Shown here: positions 47,558 through 58,475 of the stretch, one piece after another
How the letters are laid out: each line of letters begins with the position of its first letter
Numbering within the stretch: the stretch's first letter is position 1
NCBI GenBank assembly: GCA_025174535.1
Contig: JALBUN010000010.1
Location: 1,116,001-1,180,000 of the forward strand
From: Cantharellus purpuraceus
Taxonomy: Eukaryota; Basidiomycota; Agaricomycetes; Cantharellales; Hydnaceae
Reading direction: 5' to 3'
DNA length: 64,000 nt
The notes under the pieces: model-generated
The model's input: the letters and a program-made list of their open reading frames with translations, nothing else
Database searches by the model: none
What the model was told of the DNA's origin: nothing
Program-made: the position numbers and the translations under genes

Positions 47558-48832
47558 TCATCTAGTTAACGAGTCTGGTTTTGTACCAAGTTTGCCAGGA
47601 CGGAATCGGATTACCAGATTGAACTGGGACAGGAATTCAGACCAGCAGGCTTGCTGCCATGTAAGGAGTTTGGTAGTTGAAAAGTATTCAAGGTTCTTGT
47701 GGTCTGTGATGACATCAACTGGAGTTGGGGATCCTTTGAGGTAATGTCGCCAGGACTTGAAAGCTTCAAAGATTGCGAGTAGTTCTTTATCATGGACATC
47801 ATAGTTGAGTTCTGCCGGAGTGAACATCTGGGAGTGGAAAGCTATTGGGTGGACCTCATTATCTGTTGGAGAGACAGTTGATAGGATGGCTGCTAGTGTG
47901 TAGTCGGAGGTGTCGGTTTCTACAATGATCAGGGATCCGGGGTTCCATTGGGATAAGACTGGAGCTGTGATGAAAGCTCTCTTTAACGTTTCGAAGGATG
48001 TCTGACAGGAGTCCAAGAACTCCCATGGAGTTCCTTTACGAGTTAAACAAGTCAGTGGAACTGTGAGATCGGAGTAATTGAATATGAAACGCCTATAGAA
48101 ATTGGCAAATCCTAAGAAGGATTGCATGTCCTTGACTTTGCGAGGTTCTGGCCAATCCTGTATTACCTGGACTTTGCTGGAGTCCATAGTAAGTCCGTTT
48201 GGAGACAATATATATCCGAGGTACTCAACCGTGCTCTCGTGGAAAGAACATTTGTCGGCTCGAGCATACAGCTTGTGCTTCCAGAGTCGGAGAAGGACTT
48301 CACAGACATGGTTGCTGTGTTCGTCGGAGTTGTTGGAGTATATCAGGATATCATCCAAGTACACGAGGACGCATATATCCAGGAGGTCAGAGAAGATGTC
48401 GTTCATAAGATGCTGGAATGCTGCCGGAGCGTTGGTAAGTCCAAAGGGCATAACGCACCACTCAAACGAGCCGTAGCGAGTGCGAAACATGGTCTTCCAT
48501 TCGTCACCTTCATGAATCCGGACAAGGTGGTAAGCATGCCAGAGATTGATTTTGGTGAAGAATCGAGCCTTTCAAGGACTGTCGAGCAAATCAGAGATGC
48601 GAGGGAGTGGATAATGGTCTTTTTTGGTGATTTTATTGAGACCCCTGAAATCGACACAAAGTTGGAGGGATCCGTCTTTTTTCTGAGACTGGAGCACCGC
48701 CTGGAGATCGGGTCGGCCAGATGAAACCATAAGATAGGTGCTCATTGATGAATTCTCGAAGAGCCTGGAGTTCACTCTGGGACAAGGAGTAGATCGGACC
48801 GAAAGGAGGAGATGTTCCATCTTCCATTTCAA
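47558..48832 (-). pseudogene. Reverse transcriptase and RNase H of the Ty3/gypsy element
   Basis: The RT fingers region reads [22 protein letters not shown] up to LLDSP, then a TGA at 48574-48572 in place of an expected Arg. It resumes with KARFFTKINLW, FGLTNAPAAFQHLMN and the catalytic VLVYLDDILIYS (YLDD). LGYILSPNGLTMD and FLGFANFYRRFI mark the thumb. RNase H carries ETDTSDYTLAAILS (catalytic Asp), YDVHDKELLAIFEAF and TDHKNLEYF. The frame ends with SLTR followed by TGA at 47560-47558, where RRWDVYPKE is normal. The only visible defects are stop codons. Confidence 0.88.
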
Positions 48833-49867
48833 TCTTCAAATCGTACGGCTTGTGAGTGGGTAGTGTGTCGGCATGGGTTTTGCTAAAGACGTCCGTGAAT
48901 TTGTGATATTCGGTTGGAACGTTTTTCATGTCAACCGGAGGGTCCTCAGAGTTCTTTGGAACTGTTGAGGAGATGAACAACTTGAATGTTTGCGTGTCGG
49001 CTCGGGAAGAGTCACGGGCAAAGGCTGCCGCGTTGATGAAAGCTATTTTCGGAACAACGGGCAGAGACGGAGTTACGGAGTTGAGTGGAGCTAATGCTAC
49101 CGACTCAGGTGGCGCCAAGGATTTAGTCTCTATCGGAGTTTGGAACGAGATACTGCCCAATACCCAGTCAATCAACAGATTGTAGCAGGTGAGCCAGTTG
49201 TGTCCCAGAACTGCCAAGCAACTAACATCCAACGGAGTTACATAGAAAGTAACAGAGTGGGTTTCTCCTGTAGGAAAATGGAGTGGCAATTCAATTGTGG
49301 AATTGATAACAGAGCTAGAGGATCCATCGAAAAGCCATAACGGAATTGGAGTGATGTCTTTAGACCGGAGATGATGTCTGGAGACAAACGAAGTGTCGAG
49401 GAAACAGTGAGTGGAACTGGAGTCCACTAAGGTTGGGATCAGAGTTAAGGGAATGAGATCGGAGGTAAGTCGGAGTGTCAAGGAGTTAGGATCAGAAAGA
49501 GCGGATGCGTTGAGAAATAGCTCTGCAAAAACACTGATGAGTTCAACACAACCCTTGTTCGGTGCCGGAGTCGGAGGATTGCTTATTATTTTTTTGGCTC
49601 TGTAGCCTTGGCTTTGGAGCTCTTGTCGGACTTGTTGTCCATCAAGGCAGCACAGGCTTTTGTGGCTGCAGAGGTGGTCTTCAGACAATCCTTGGCAACG
49701 TGACCTATTCATCCACAGAAGAGGCAGAGATTCTGCTCGATACGACGTTGTCGCTCCTGTAGAGTAAGTTTACCATCTTTACCAAGCTTGGTAGAGAGGT
49801 CGGGGGTCTGCTTTGGAGTTCCGGAGGTAGAGGCTGTGGGGGTGGATCTGGGGTTTCGGGGTGGCAT
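48820..49867 (-). pseudogene. gag zinc knuckle and protease of the Ty3/gypsy element
   Basis: The leader MPPRNPRSTPTAS leads to KDGKLTLQERQRRIEQNLCLFCG, a stop at 49709-49711, and IGHVAKDCLK (quoted in parts). This is a CCHC zinc knuckle split by TGA. The aspartic protease follows in another frame: LIPTLVDSSSTHCFLD, with DSSS replacing the usual DSGA/DTGS, then LGHNWLTCYN. The usual 25-residue spacing and the ILG-like strand are recognisable. Retroelement origin is certain; function is lost. Confidence 0.75.
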
Positions 49868-50572
49868 GATGATTTGAGGGTGTAAGTTCGTATATACTGT
49901 TAAGTGCTGAAAACTCGGAGTTTAAAGGAGTAGCTGGTGTTCAGATACTAGTGAGGAAGGGGATGGGACTTTACTGTTCCACTTCAACCGGAGACAGATG
50001 GGGACAAATAACTATTGAGTTGGATCGAGTGGACTTGGCTTCAACTTATGTGTTGTGCCCCCTCGAATCATCGGTCCAATATTTCAGAGTTTGGAGTATG
50101 GAGTTGGATCAAAGATCCAGAGTTCAGAGTACAGAGTTGGATCAAAGATCCAGAGTTTGGAGTATGGAGTTGGATCAAAGATCCGGAGTTCGACTTGTCA
50201 AGAAGATACTTGTCAAGAAGCTAGTAACCAAGAAGCTGATGGGGAATCTTAGTCGATATACGAACTACTGTAACATACAAGAAGTAGCCCATATAAGTAT
50301 GTAGAGAATTGAATGGTAAAACTAAAAGCGATAAGACAATAAGACTAATATGGAATACAACATGGAAAGGAGTTCAGAGTTCGGACTCATGTCCGAACTA
50401 ATACTAAACAATTAGAAAGTATAACGGTTGTTGTAACCCATAAGAAGAAGACTACTAATGAGGAGAACAATGGCGGGGTCCGGAGTTGATGGAGGTGGAG
50501 TTGATGGAGGTGGAGTTGACGGAGGTGGAGATGGAATCCGGAGATCGGAACTTGGTGTTACAGGATGTAACA
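49868..50572 (-). repeat. Putative LTR and leader shared by two gypsy copies
   Basis: It begins on the minus strand with TGTTACATCCTGTAACACC at 50572, directly after a polypurine tract (AAAAAGAGGGGAAT), as a 3' LTR should. Since the gag frame of the next copy starts at 49867, the same stretch is also placed as a 5' LTR plus leader. It contains the 33-base repeats at 50085-50183 and a GGAGTTGATGGAGGT triplication near 50475. The inner LTR edge and primer site were not found. Confidence 0.4.
50085..50183 (+). repeat. 33-base tandem repeat, three units
   Basis: Units start at 50085, 50118 and 50151 and read CAGAGTTTGGAGTATGGAGT followed by TGGATCAAAGATC. The middle unit has four differences. 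The unit length is a multiple of three, so open frames here encode an 11-residue repeat, but no gene uses it. It lies within the putative LTR. Confidence 0.9.
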
Positions 50573-51022
50573 ATTCCCCTCTTTTTGGAATATCTGGACC
50601 CCTAAGCATCCATGAACTCTAGACTCTTCATTCCCTACTGCTAAGAAATGTATTACCTTCCTGCATATCGTCTGCATTGACCATTACAACAGATTGTAAC
50701 CAAAGCACAAACGTTAAATTGTTTCTGGAGTTGTGCTGCAGTAGGATTTGATATTCTTCTCAGCTGTTCATTCACGGAATTGTGGTGATTTAGAGTTTGC
50801 CCTAACACCATAATTTTGCGGGTTCCAAAACAGTTGGCTTCCCACATTCATTACACCAGTAGTTTGATGGGCTACTGGTTTATGAACTGAGGAGGACGTG
50901 TTTGTCACATTCTCCAGATATTCAGCATTGGAGCCCTTCTTGAGGACTTCTTGTCGCAGGGGTTTGCACATTGCAGCTATGAACCTCTTTCCAAACATGT
51001 ATGCATCCAGTGGCATTATCAT
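50573..51022 (-). mobile_element. Deletion remnant of a second gypsy copy (gag piece joined to integrase end)
   Basis: From 50847 down to 50573 it repeats the distal integrase and 3' end of the neighbouring element (KIMVLGQTLNHHNSVNEQLR, then SNPTAAQLQK) at high identity, including the polypurine tract. Just upstream (51022-50850) is a gag-like piece, MPLDAYMFGKRFIAAMCKPL then RQEVLKKGSNAEY, as in gypsy capsid proteins. The middle of the element is missing, so this is an internal-deletion derivative in the same orientation. Confidence 0.6.
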
Positions 51023-52010
51023 GTGGAACTGTAGATAACACCATTCCCTGGTTTTTTCAAAGAGATTTTCTATGCTGGTGCGTCCAAACTTTGACCATTC
51101 AGGGGCATTAGCCTGGGCTCAGTATATGCTCCCACACATGACAACATCTCTTCATTCCCCACCAAAATCTCTTCATCAAAATTAATGGAATGATGTTATC
51201 TACAGTTTGAGAAAGGACCGCCCATGCAAAGTGGCCTAGATGTGCTGGAAAAATATGGGTAGGCTCCCCTAGAGCCTTGCGCAGCAGTGCGGGAATGGAG
51301 GATCTTCAGGCCAAAAGCTCTTCGAGAGTCTTTAGCTATCAACTATAGGAACAGTTTTTATTATGCTATCTAATGTCAAATCTCAAGCATTGGAGTGGAA
51401 AATTCCAGTGCGGTCTGGCTGTCAAAATGCGTGGCGCGCGTCGGAGTGCAAAGTCAAATGCAAACGGCCGTAATTAGATGGCGAGTCATGACCTGATTTG
51501 AACCATCTAGACTTGTCTGGAATGTGGCCGCTCATCAGCGGTGATATGAAGTGAAGTATGAAACACTCGCGTTTCTTGGAACGATCACGGGAGGCGTGAA
51601 TGATGGAAGGCGTCGCCTATGACGCTAGGAAGCTGTAATTAGGCGTGAGACTATGCACCTAAAGTTCGGAAGACCAAAATAGCGCATTGAATGCTGTGAT
51701 GGAAGGATTAGCCTGACAAATGTGTAAGAATCGCCGAAGGGACAAAGGTAGCGTGTTTGCAGCCAGTTGAACACTGCCTAATAAGAGAATAGCTAAGGGC
51801 ATGGAGACGGACCGTGGCGGAGAGAGCCGGAGCTGTGGTGCCACGGCAGCAGTGCTAAGCTTCAGCCAGTGCACGCGCCTGGGAACAAGGGATGACTAAC
51901 ATGCAGATGAGCCCAGTGTGTGGCGAGCTTCCTATATCAATATCTGTTCAATTTGCTCGCATGGCCCAGCTCCACTTGTTTCTCTCCACCTCCTCCTACC
52001 CTCCAAAATC
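51023..52010. other. Intergenic and promoter of the PEBP-like gene
   Basis: About 1 kb without a supported gene. The first half may still be retroelement debris. The last 100 bases are C/T-rich (CTCTCCACCTCCTCCTACC) ahead of the ATG at 52011, a common fungal promoter feature of well-expressed genes. Confidence 0.4.
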
Positions 52011-53077
52011 ATGTTCAAAGCCCTTTCCGCCCTCGTCCTCGCCCTCCTCCCTCTGGCCTACGCCCAGGACAATGACACTGCTGCCGTCCTGCAGGATCTC
52101 ATGGCGGCAAAAATCATTCCCGACGTTGTTCCAAGCTTCACACCCAGGTTCCCTCTCGACGTTGTCTTCACCGACAAGTCCGGGAACACGTTCCCTGTGA
52201 CCGCCGGTGCCAATTTGACCATGAACCGTGCGTGTGCCGTTCAAGTCCATCAGCTGCTCACGTTTGCTCACGTTTTCCCATGCAGAGACGGCCAACTTGC
52301 CGTCCTTTGCCCTGCAGTCGAACCTTACCCGAATCATCGGGGTGCCCTACCTCATGGCCATCGTCGACCCCGACGCGCCCACCCCACAAAACGCGACTCT
52401 GAGTCAATTCAGGTAGCTGATCGTTCCCTCCCTCGGCAGACTCACGTGTCGCTAATCATGCCCTTTTCACAGGCACTTCTTGGCGGCGGACTTTATCAGC
52501 AATGCGAGCACCAATGGAGAGTTTGTCCTTACGAACCACTCAAAGACTGCCACCTTGACGGACTACACGCCTCCCGCCCCCCCACCTACATCCCCTCCCC
52601 ACCGGTGCGCTGCAATATATCCCATATGGTTCTGCAACTCTGACATTTCCTTCTAGCTATGCCGTCCTCTGCTACGTCCAAAACTCCACGGGTGTGACCC
52701 CGCCTGCTGGCTTTGACGCCGCGAACCGCTCAAACTTCAACATCACGCAGTTCGTGGACTCGGTCCATGGGAACAACTTTACGCTCATCGCTGCCACCTT
52801 CTTCTACGTCAGCGCCAACGACGTGAGTCACCCCACGCTTCGTCTCGGTGCACATTGAATACTGGCATGCTAACGCGCGTTTCCTTTTTCTTTTCGAAAG
52901 ACAACTGGCAGCGTTACACCCAACAGCACGGCCGGTAACCCTCCTGTCGCGTCGGGAACCGCACCTGCAAGCCCGTCCGGATCTGGCAGCAAACCCAGTG
53001 GCGCCATCCAGCTCAGCACCGCAGTTGGCTGGTCCGTTATGGCCGTTCTCAGCGCCACTGGAGCGCTGCTTCTATGA
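52011..53077 (+). CDS. Secreted PEBP-like protein with GPI-type tail
   Basis: A phosphatidylethanolamine-binding (PEBP) family protein, whose members bind phospholipids or inhibit proteases. The start at 52011 gives a signal peptide (MFKALSALVLALLPLAYAQ). Four short introns are in phase: MNQTANLPSF, then GVPYLMAIVDPDAPTPQNATL (the DPD anion-pocket motif), FRHFLAADFISN (HF strand after an intron), a Pro-rich loop, HRYAVLCYVQNSTG, and SNFNITQFV. Usually GxHRY follows the DPDxP motif in this way. The C-terminus is a Ser/Thr/Gly-rich stretch and a hydrophobic helix ending ATGALLL at the stop (53075-53077), as in GPI-anchored proteins. Several NxT/S sites are visible. Probably cell-wall or plasma-membrane attached; ligand unknown. 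Confidence 0.85.
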
Positions 53078-53757
53078 TGAGGATACCCCCATATAGGTGG
53101 TCTATTTATTAATGAGCAGCACACCCCCTTCCATTCTGTATGCTCGAAAACGGTGGACATCACCAACTGATGATGACTCGTAACGATTCTCACACTCTTT
53201 ATCTGTCTTGGGTGTGTGTGGACTCGTGACTTTTGTTTTACCTTTTTGTTTCGTACGAGTTGTTTAGGAGCCGTCGGGTGATTTGTACGGATCTGGCTGC
53301 ATCTATAAGCTCGCTCTTTAATATAGTTGTTGTGTTTTCGGTTTCTTTCAGGTGTGAGGGTCGCTTGTTGGTATCTCTACTCCCATGGGTATATATGCAC
53401 ACGCGCGCAGTCGCCTGATTTGAGTCTTGCCAAGTAAATGCCTAACTCCTTCTCATCCGTCAGTCAATTCCCTGTCTCGTCATCTGACCTCCGACATAAA
53501 CTGCATGAGTATAGCACCCAGTCGGTATGCTCTATTCCCATCTCATCCGCCTTGTCATCCTTTTATATTATCTATGAGTGTAGGATACGTCTTGGGCCAA
53601 GAAAAATGAAGATACTGATTGACACAACACAGAACACGGTGTATGCGCACTAAGCCCCAAAAAGAACATAAATCCAAAGGGTAGGTGGATAAACGGTATT
53701 TTAGTGGTGGTAGCGGAGAACGAAGGGGGGGGGATTGTCAGTGTGGCTATGCGGTTA
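53078..53757. other. Intergenic between convergent genes
   Basis: 3' flanks of the PEBP-like gene (plus) and the Pro/Ala-rich gene (minus). No other gene is seen. Confidence 0.4.
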
Positions 53758-54264
53758 CTATGCAAGAGCACCCGCAGACGGTGCACGCAGCGGGGGAGAG
53801 CTTACTCTCGACGGCGGAGACGCAGGTCCGCCTCCCCCTGTTCCGTCTCCTCCTCCTCCCCTACCACCACCACCTTCAGGAAGACGATCCTGAGCCTGCG
53901 CAGAAACCGAAGGCGGAACCACAGCCGGGTCCCCCACCATCCCAGGCCACCGCACAGCATCGACCTGGTCCAACTGCAACAGCGCCTGCACGGCGCCGGC
54001 CTCTGCCCTCGCGGATGCCGTCGCCGTGCGTGATGGCATGGAGGGCGGGGGCACATGCACCTGCGGCGGTGGCGCTGGTGCTGGTGCTAGTGAGGCCTGT
54101 GGCGCTTGTGGCGCTGATGGTACCTGTCGTGCGAGTGCGGCGGGTGACAAGCGGCTCGGGAACGGGTGTGGGTTGAGAATGGGGTCTGCAGCGTGTGCGG
54201 GTAGGGGGAGAGTGAGCGGTGGTATCTGCTGCGATGCGGCGGGGGCGGCAACGACGACTACGGG

Positions 54265-54296
<32 letters not shown>

Positions 54297-55881
54297 CTGT
54301 CACCGCTACAGTTGGCAACGGATGGAGTTGTCCTAGTATCGGTGCCGGTGCTGGTGCTGATGCTGGTGCTGCGTCGAAAGGAGGCGCATGCGGAGTCGTA
54401 GGCCGCGTGGGAGGCTGCGTCGCCGGGAGCGTCTGCGGCGCCACCCACGTGCGCGCGAACCACCGTCCGCCGCCGATGCCCCTGATCTCGCGCTGCATGA
54501 TGGTCCATTTGCGCGCGGGGGTGCGTTTGGGATCGATGGGGTGCGTGGGGGCGTAGCCTGTGGGCACTTTGGGGGGCGCTTGCACGGGGAAGGTGCGGGT
54601 GGGGAGGGGGAAGACGGGCACGGGGGTGCTGGAGTCGAGCATGAAGTCTGGGGGGAGGATTGGGGGGAGGGAGGTGTGAAGGGGTTGGTCGGGGCCTGGT
54701 GTAGGGGGGATGGAGGGAGGCGCAGGGACGAGGAATGCCGAGGCTAAATCGGAGGGATGAGCAGGAGGCTATAGAGAAGTGCCCCATTGTACTTACGATC
54801 TGAGAGAAGGGGGTCGTCGACGAGAGGTGTCGACGTACCTGGGGTGTTGTGCGCCGTTCTATGGGTGGAATGAGTTATACAAAGCAACATCCTCCATTCA
54901 TCTGCCAGCTTACTTTGTAGAAGGCTTTCTGGGCCCACGGGGCCCAAGCGTGGTTCCTTTCTTAGGACCAGGTTTCTTGCGCGGTGGCTTTGGTGGAGTC
55001 GATGTGGACCAGTCACCTGTGGAAGGCGGTGGTACCTGTGGCGGCGGGGGCTGTGGGATGGGCATTGGGGGAAGGATTTGGACGGGTTGTGGAGCCTGCT
55101 CTCCTTTGTTCACTTCAAACGTGCTCATCATTGCAGCAGCATCTGGAGGCTCGCGGCCAGGCCTGCCCCTCCGCCCCGTCGCTGCGCCGCGCCGCTGACG
55201 GGCACCTCTCACACTGCCGCCACGTTTGCGGGGGGGGCCTGCACCACCAGAGGGCGGGGGACTCGTGCCCGTCGCCATGCTCGTTGGAGACGAGGTAGTG
55301 GGACCCCGACCCACCTCCGAGGCAACGGGCATCTCGTCGTCGTCAATGAGCTGGTCCTCCTCGTCCTCCTCTTCGCTGTCTGGGGGCGACGGACCTCTGC
55401 GACCAGCGGGGTGTGGGCCTACCGGCGGCCCAACCCCAGAGCCTGATGCAGAGGATGACTGACCCCACGACGGCAAGCGCACATTGTTGAGGCGGAACTT
55501 GGTGAACGAGAGTCCTCCACTGTCCCCCTCGGGGGGCGGTGTTTCCTCTTCCTCTTCCCTCAGCGTTGATATCTCAGGTGCATCCATCTCGTGTTTGGCG
55601 ACGACGAGAGGTTGGTGCGGGGGAGAGACGGGTGCAACGGGTGCGGCGGGTGCAGCACCGTGGTCTCCGTCGTGGTCGTCGTTTGGAAGAAAGTGGCGCC
55701 GGAATGGATCGTAAGGAATCCAAGGGGACGCTCGGAACATATGACCGGAATATGACGCCAAGTTTATGCTGCCAGCTCGCGCGATGGTGTCGAGCAAATC
55801 ACAACGCGTCGTCAACCATGCCGTCGACGGCACCCCCACTTTCTTCACACGACTCCAACGTACTCTAGTTGCACCAACCAC
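53758..55881 (-). CDS. Pro/Ala-rich nuclear-type protein, tentatively an INO80 Ies4-like subunit
   Basis: The long first exon (55881 to about 54910) has an acidic region (EEEDEEDQLIDDDE), an AT-hook-like RRGRPGREP and a basic KKPGPKKG with GPRGPRKPSTK at its end. At least two short introns follow. A later exon carries the best ordered block: PPDFMLDSSTPVPVFPLP, VQAPPKVPTGYAP and RKWTIMQREIRGIGGGRWF followed by ARTWVA. The remainder is low-complexity Pro/Ala with a polyalanine run. I recall similar GGRWFARxW tails in basidiomycete proteins annotated as Ies4, an INO80 chromatin-remodelling subunit, but the match is from memory and weak. The start is not certain, since the first 60 residues look unlike the rest. 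A chromatin or transcription role is an inference from composition. Confidence 0.45.
54265..54300 (+). repeat. CTG/CAG trinucleotide microsatellite
   Basis: About twelve GCT/GCC-type triplets, eight of them in an uninterrupted run. Inside the minus-strand gene it encodes the polyalanine stretch, so length changes would stay in frame. Confidence 0.85.
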
Positions 55882-55958
55882 TGATTTTAAATCAGATTTT
55901 TTGCAACTGTTTTCGCTATGCTATCAATGGTTTCCCCATCGTTCAACCTTCAACCTTC

Positions 55959-56383
55959 TTAGCACGGACCCTCGTATGCTATGGCACAATATCCTCTCCG
56001 AAAGGCAGCTGCATTGCACTCATGGCCCAGCTCTGACGCTTCTTTCGTGTCGTTTGTGATGATGACAGTCCCCGCCTCGATCGCGAGTGTCTGATTCGTC
56101 GTGGGCAGCGTTATCACGCCTTTGCCTGTGAGGACGACAACCCATCTATGAACAGAACAGTGAGCCGACATGGGAGCACCTGGCACAGGATAATGATGCC
56201 CACTGTGGTGCCGGTGCAAGATGCAGCTCTGCATGTACTGCGGTGGGTTCGTTGAAGAACACGGTTGTGCCTTCCCAGTGCTCTAGATCTTCCTCTCAAC
56301 TGTATCTGCCTGCGTCCAGATGATGAACGTGGGTCTATGGCCCAACACTGGATACTACGGCCCCTTTTCTCTAACCAATGCAT
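55959..56383 (-). pseudogene. Cupin-like small protein, decayed copy A
   Basis: A one-barrel cupin core is readable: HCSVHRWVVVLTGKGVITLP, TTNQTLAIEAGTVIITNDT and KEASELGHEC, a family seen as small secreted or cytosolic fungal cupins. The upstream half, with GTTVFFNEPTAVHAELHL-like sequence, lies one frame away at about 56205-56285, so a frameshift or an unseen intron separates them. The beginning (about 56300-56383) has an in-frame Arg-rich stretch without a convincing start. Function is likely lost. Confidence 0.55.
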
Positions 56384-57079
56384 TCAAACGGAGCTGCTTC
56401 GCATTCGGAAGGCAGGTAATGTGGAGGGAAGTAACGTGCCATTGGGACAGGGTGTGCTCTCTCGAATGTAGCCGTTCATATATATACTCACCTTGCGGTG
56501 GAATTGCAAAGGTATCAAACCCTTGCCGCATGCCCCAGACTTACGCATCTAGACGCTTAATCTTTATGCACCCAAAAGCTAGGGCCATCCAGGCTATGCT
56601 GCTCACTTATGGATATCTAATGTACTGGCATTCGCAATCTTTACAGTAAGTAATTCTAACTTAAGGCTTGTGGTTGGGGAAACAACGACAGGTCTTGATC
56701 ATCCGTGTACCTTCTTCCTATCATTATATTGACTTGGGCCTAGTATATCTCCAACAAGATCAGTCACCGGATACCTTGAAACATCCGGTGCATCTCAACC
56801 TCCGCCATATCTCACTTGGGCAGCAAAATTCGACAATCAAAACAATACACGCGCGGCATACGGACCCTCATTCACGAGTGTGATTTGGCGCTATACCTCC
56901 CTCGGAAGGGGCAATCCTCCCCGCTATTCAGTATGCTGGCTGATCTGTCACTTCACCGGTTCCCTTCGAGATTCTGATTAATGCACCCTCCCTTCCTATG
57001 GGGCTAACGGCCCATCTACGCGAACGAAGCATAGCCAAAGCGAGTCGACAGAGGGGTCTCGAGTACAGGTTCGGTCCTC
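56384..57079. other. Spacer between the two cupin remnants
   Basis: Nothing recognised as a gene. The 56400-56480 part recurs, diverged, near 57270-57400, so the duplication behind the two remnants extends beyond the coding part. Confidence 0.4.
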
Positions 57080-57250
57080 ACTGTGACGCCCGTGCGGGTG
57101 TGTAGCGATGGACTTCGTTCAAGAACACAATTATGCCTCATTTCGTATTTGCCATGTCCTGGATCGACCGTGCCCCCTATGGTACCAGACTGTGTTAATA
57201 AGGGGTCTACAGCTCAACACTGGATAGCCACGGCCCCTGATCTTCATTAG
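57080..57250 (-). pseudogene. Cupin-like small protein, decayed copy B
   Basis: Nucleotide similarity to copy A: TTCGTTCAAGAACACAATTATGCC against TTCGTTGAAGAACACGGTTGTGCC, and GCTCAACACTGGATAGCCACGGCCCC against GCCCAACACTGGATACTACGGCCCC, each split here into aligned blocks of about 12-20 bases. The translated piece resembles GIIVFLNEV-type sequence but contains a stop. Only a small part of the gene remains. Confidence 0.5.
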
Positions 57251-58475
57251 TTCAAATACAGCAGCTTTGCATTAGGATGTGAACCAGCTCCGAGTCCTGC
57301 GCAAGACCGAATGTTGCGTAGAGAGGAAAGAGGAATGCAGATAGTATTATAATGAGCGTACATAGCCTCAGAGAGCAATAGCACTCTCGAATATTCAGCC
57401 TTTTAATATGTATGTACCCGGCGTACTGTCCTACACGAATCAGGATTGATATCTCGCAGACGAAAGACCTTATGAGCAAAGGTCTCAATGACTGTATAAA
57501 TACAAAAACCTCTCTCTTTACCAAAATTGTTTTCTTGACCAGGAATTTTGCTTAGTTGTCACATTAATTGTCGAATTGTAGTATGCAAAATTTGGTGCTA
57601 TAAATGGGGTGATCATACAAGAAGGTATCATCAACTGATCCTGTCGAAGATATCTATATTTCAAGTTCTCATAAAGATGGTTTGAGGACTGGAATGAATT
57701 TGAATAAAATATATTTCGCCAGATGCCCTTACGCTCGGCTTTAAATAGCTAGTAATGCAAAGAAAACAAGTAACACTAATTTAAGATTAACAAGCGCAAA
57801 AAGTGATATGCGAGATATTGCAAAGGAAGGAAGAGAGAGGGAAATGTAGCGCTCTAAATTCTCAGATCTCAGATTGGAGGGTGGATATAGAGTCTGGGCA
57901 GAGTCTGGACCGGGAACTGCAGAATGGCATGTGTAATTTTGCCGAGGTCCAGATGTCCAGACGAAACATTGACCCAAACAACATCCATTCTTCGCAACAG
58001 TCTGATGAACATCGTGCTGTGGCCAATACCCACGGACACGACCGTATAGGCATCCCTCGGGACGAGACATAGAGCAGTAAACATGCCTATGGACGGTGAG
58101 AGGGAAAACATGTACTGGATGGCTACATGGTGATGGAAGGAAGAAAGCAAGTGGCACCGTGACTGTGACTGTAACTTTGCACGCGTTTTGCCTGAGTCAG
58201 CGTTGATCACGTGATTCAATCGGCGCCACCGCAACTAAGTGTTCACCACGAGAACTAAAAGGGAATACTTATTGTTCTAATCCAAACCATCGGAAAACCA
58301 TCCATTCCGACAGGCAAGAGGGGGGGGGGGTCTGGGACTTGGACGGCCCTGAGGGTGGGCCTGTGGAGTAGGGGGCAAGAATACGGAAAGCTAACCCTTT
58401 CCAGGCCGGCACCCGGGTTTCAAACAGTGGCTTTAAAATCCACTCTCTTTTCAAGATGAATACATCCGTGGCGTT
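57251..58475. other. Intergenic, nothing recognised
   Basis: 1.2 kb. Open frames on the minus strand (57741-58234) have no motif, and their composition does not favour coding. A G-run of ten lies at about 58321. Confidence 0.4.

Larger units (their letters stand above)
46337..49867 (-). mobile_element. Degenerate Ty3/gypsy retrotransposon body
   Basis: In the minus direction the order is zinc knuckle, protease, reverse transcriptase, RNase H and integrase, the Ty3/gypsy order. Frames are broken by at least seven in-frame TGA codons, so no product is made. The capsid part of gag is absent: the first frame starts at 49867 with a short basic leader straight into the zinc knuckle. The 3' end is a purine-rich AAAAAGAGGGGAAT at 46350-46337, probably the polypurine tract. 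The left LTR expected beyond it does not match the sequence next to the other copy's tract, so the element is truncated or recombined here. Confidence 0.85.

Noticed and set aside
48102..48724. Plus-strand frames of 124 and 200 residues within the retroelement
   Set aside because: They are antisense to clear reverse transcriptase sequence with the YLDD motif.
53685..54787. Long open frames on both strands over the Pro/Ala-rich gene
   Set aside because: High GC and low-complexity sequence keep several frames open at once. Only the minus frame with the RKWTIMQREIRG block and AT-hook-like upstream exon looks like protein.
57741..58234. Minus-strand frames of 121 and 138 residues
   Set aside because: No recognisable domain and no sign of a real start context; kept as intergenic.
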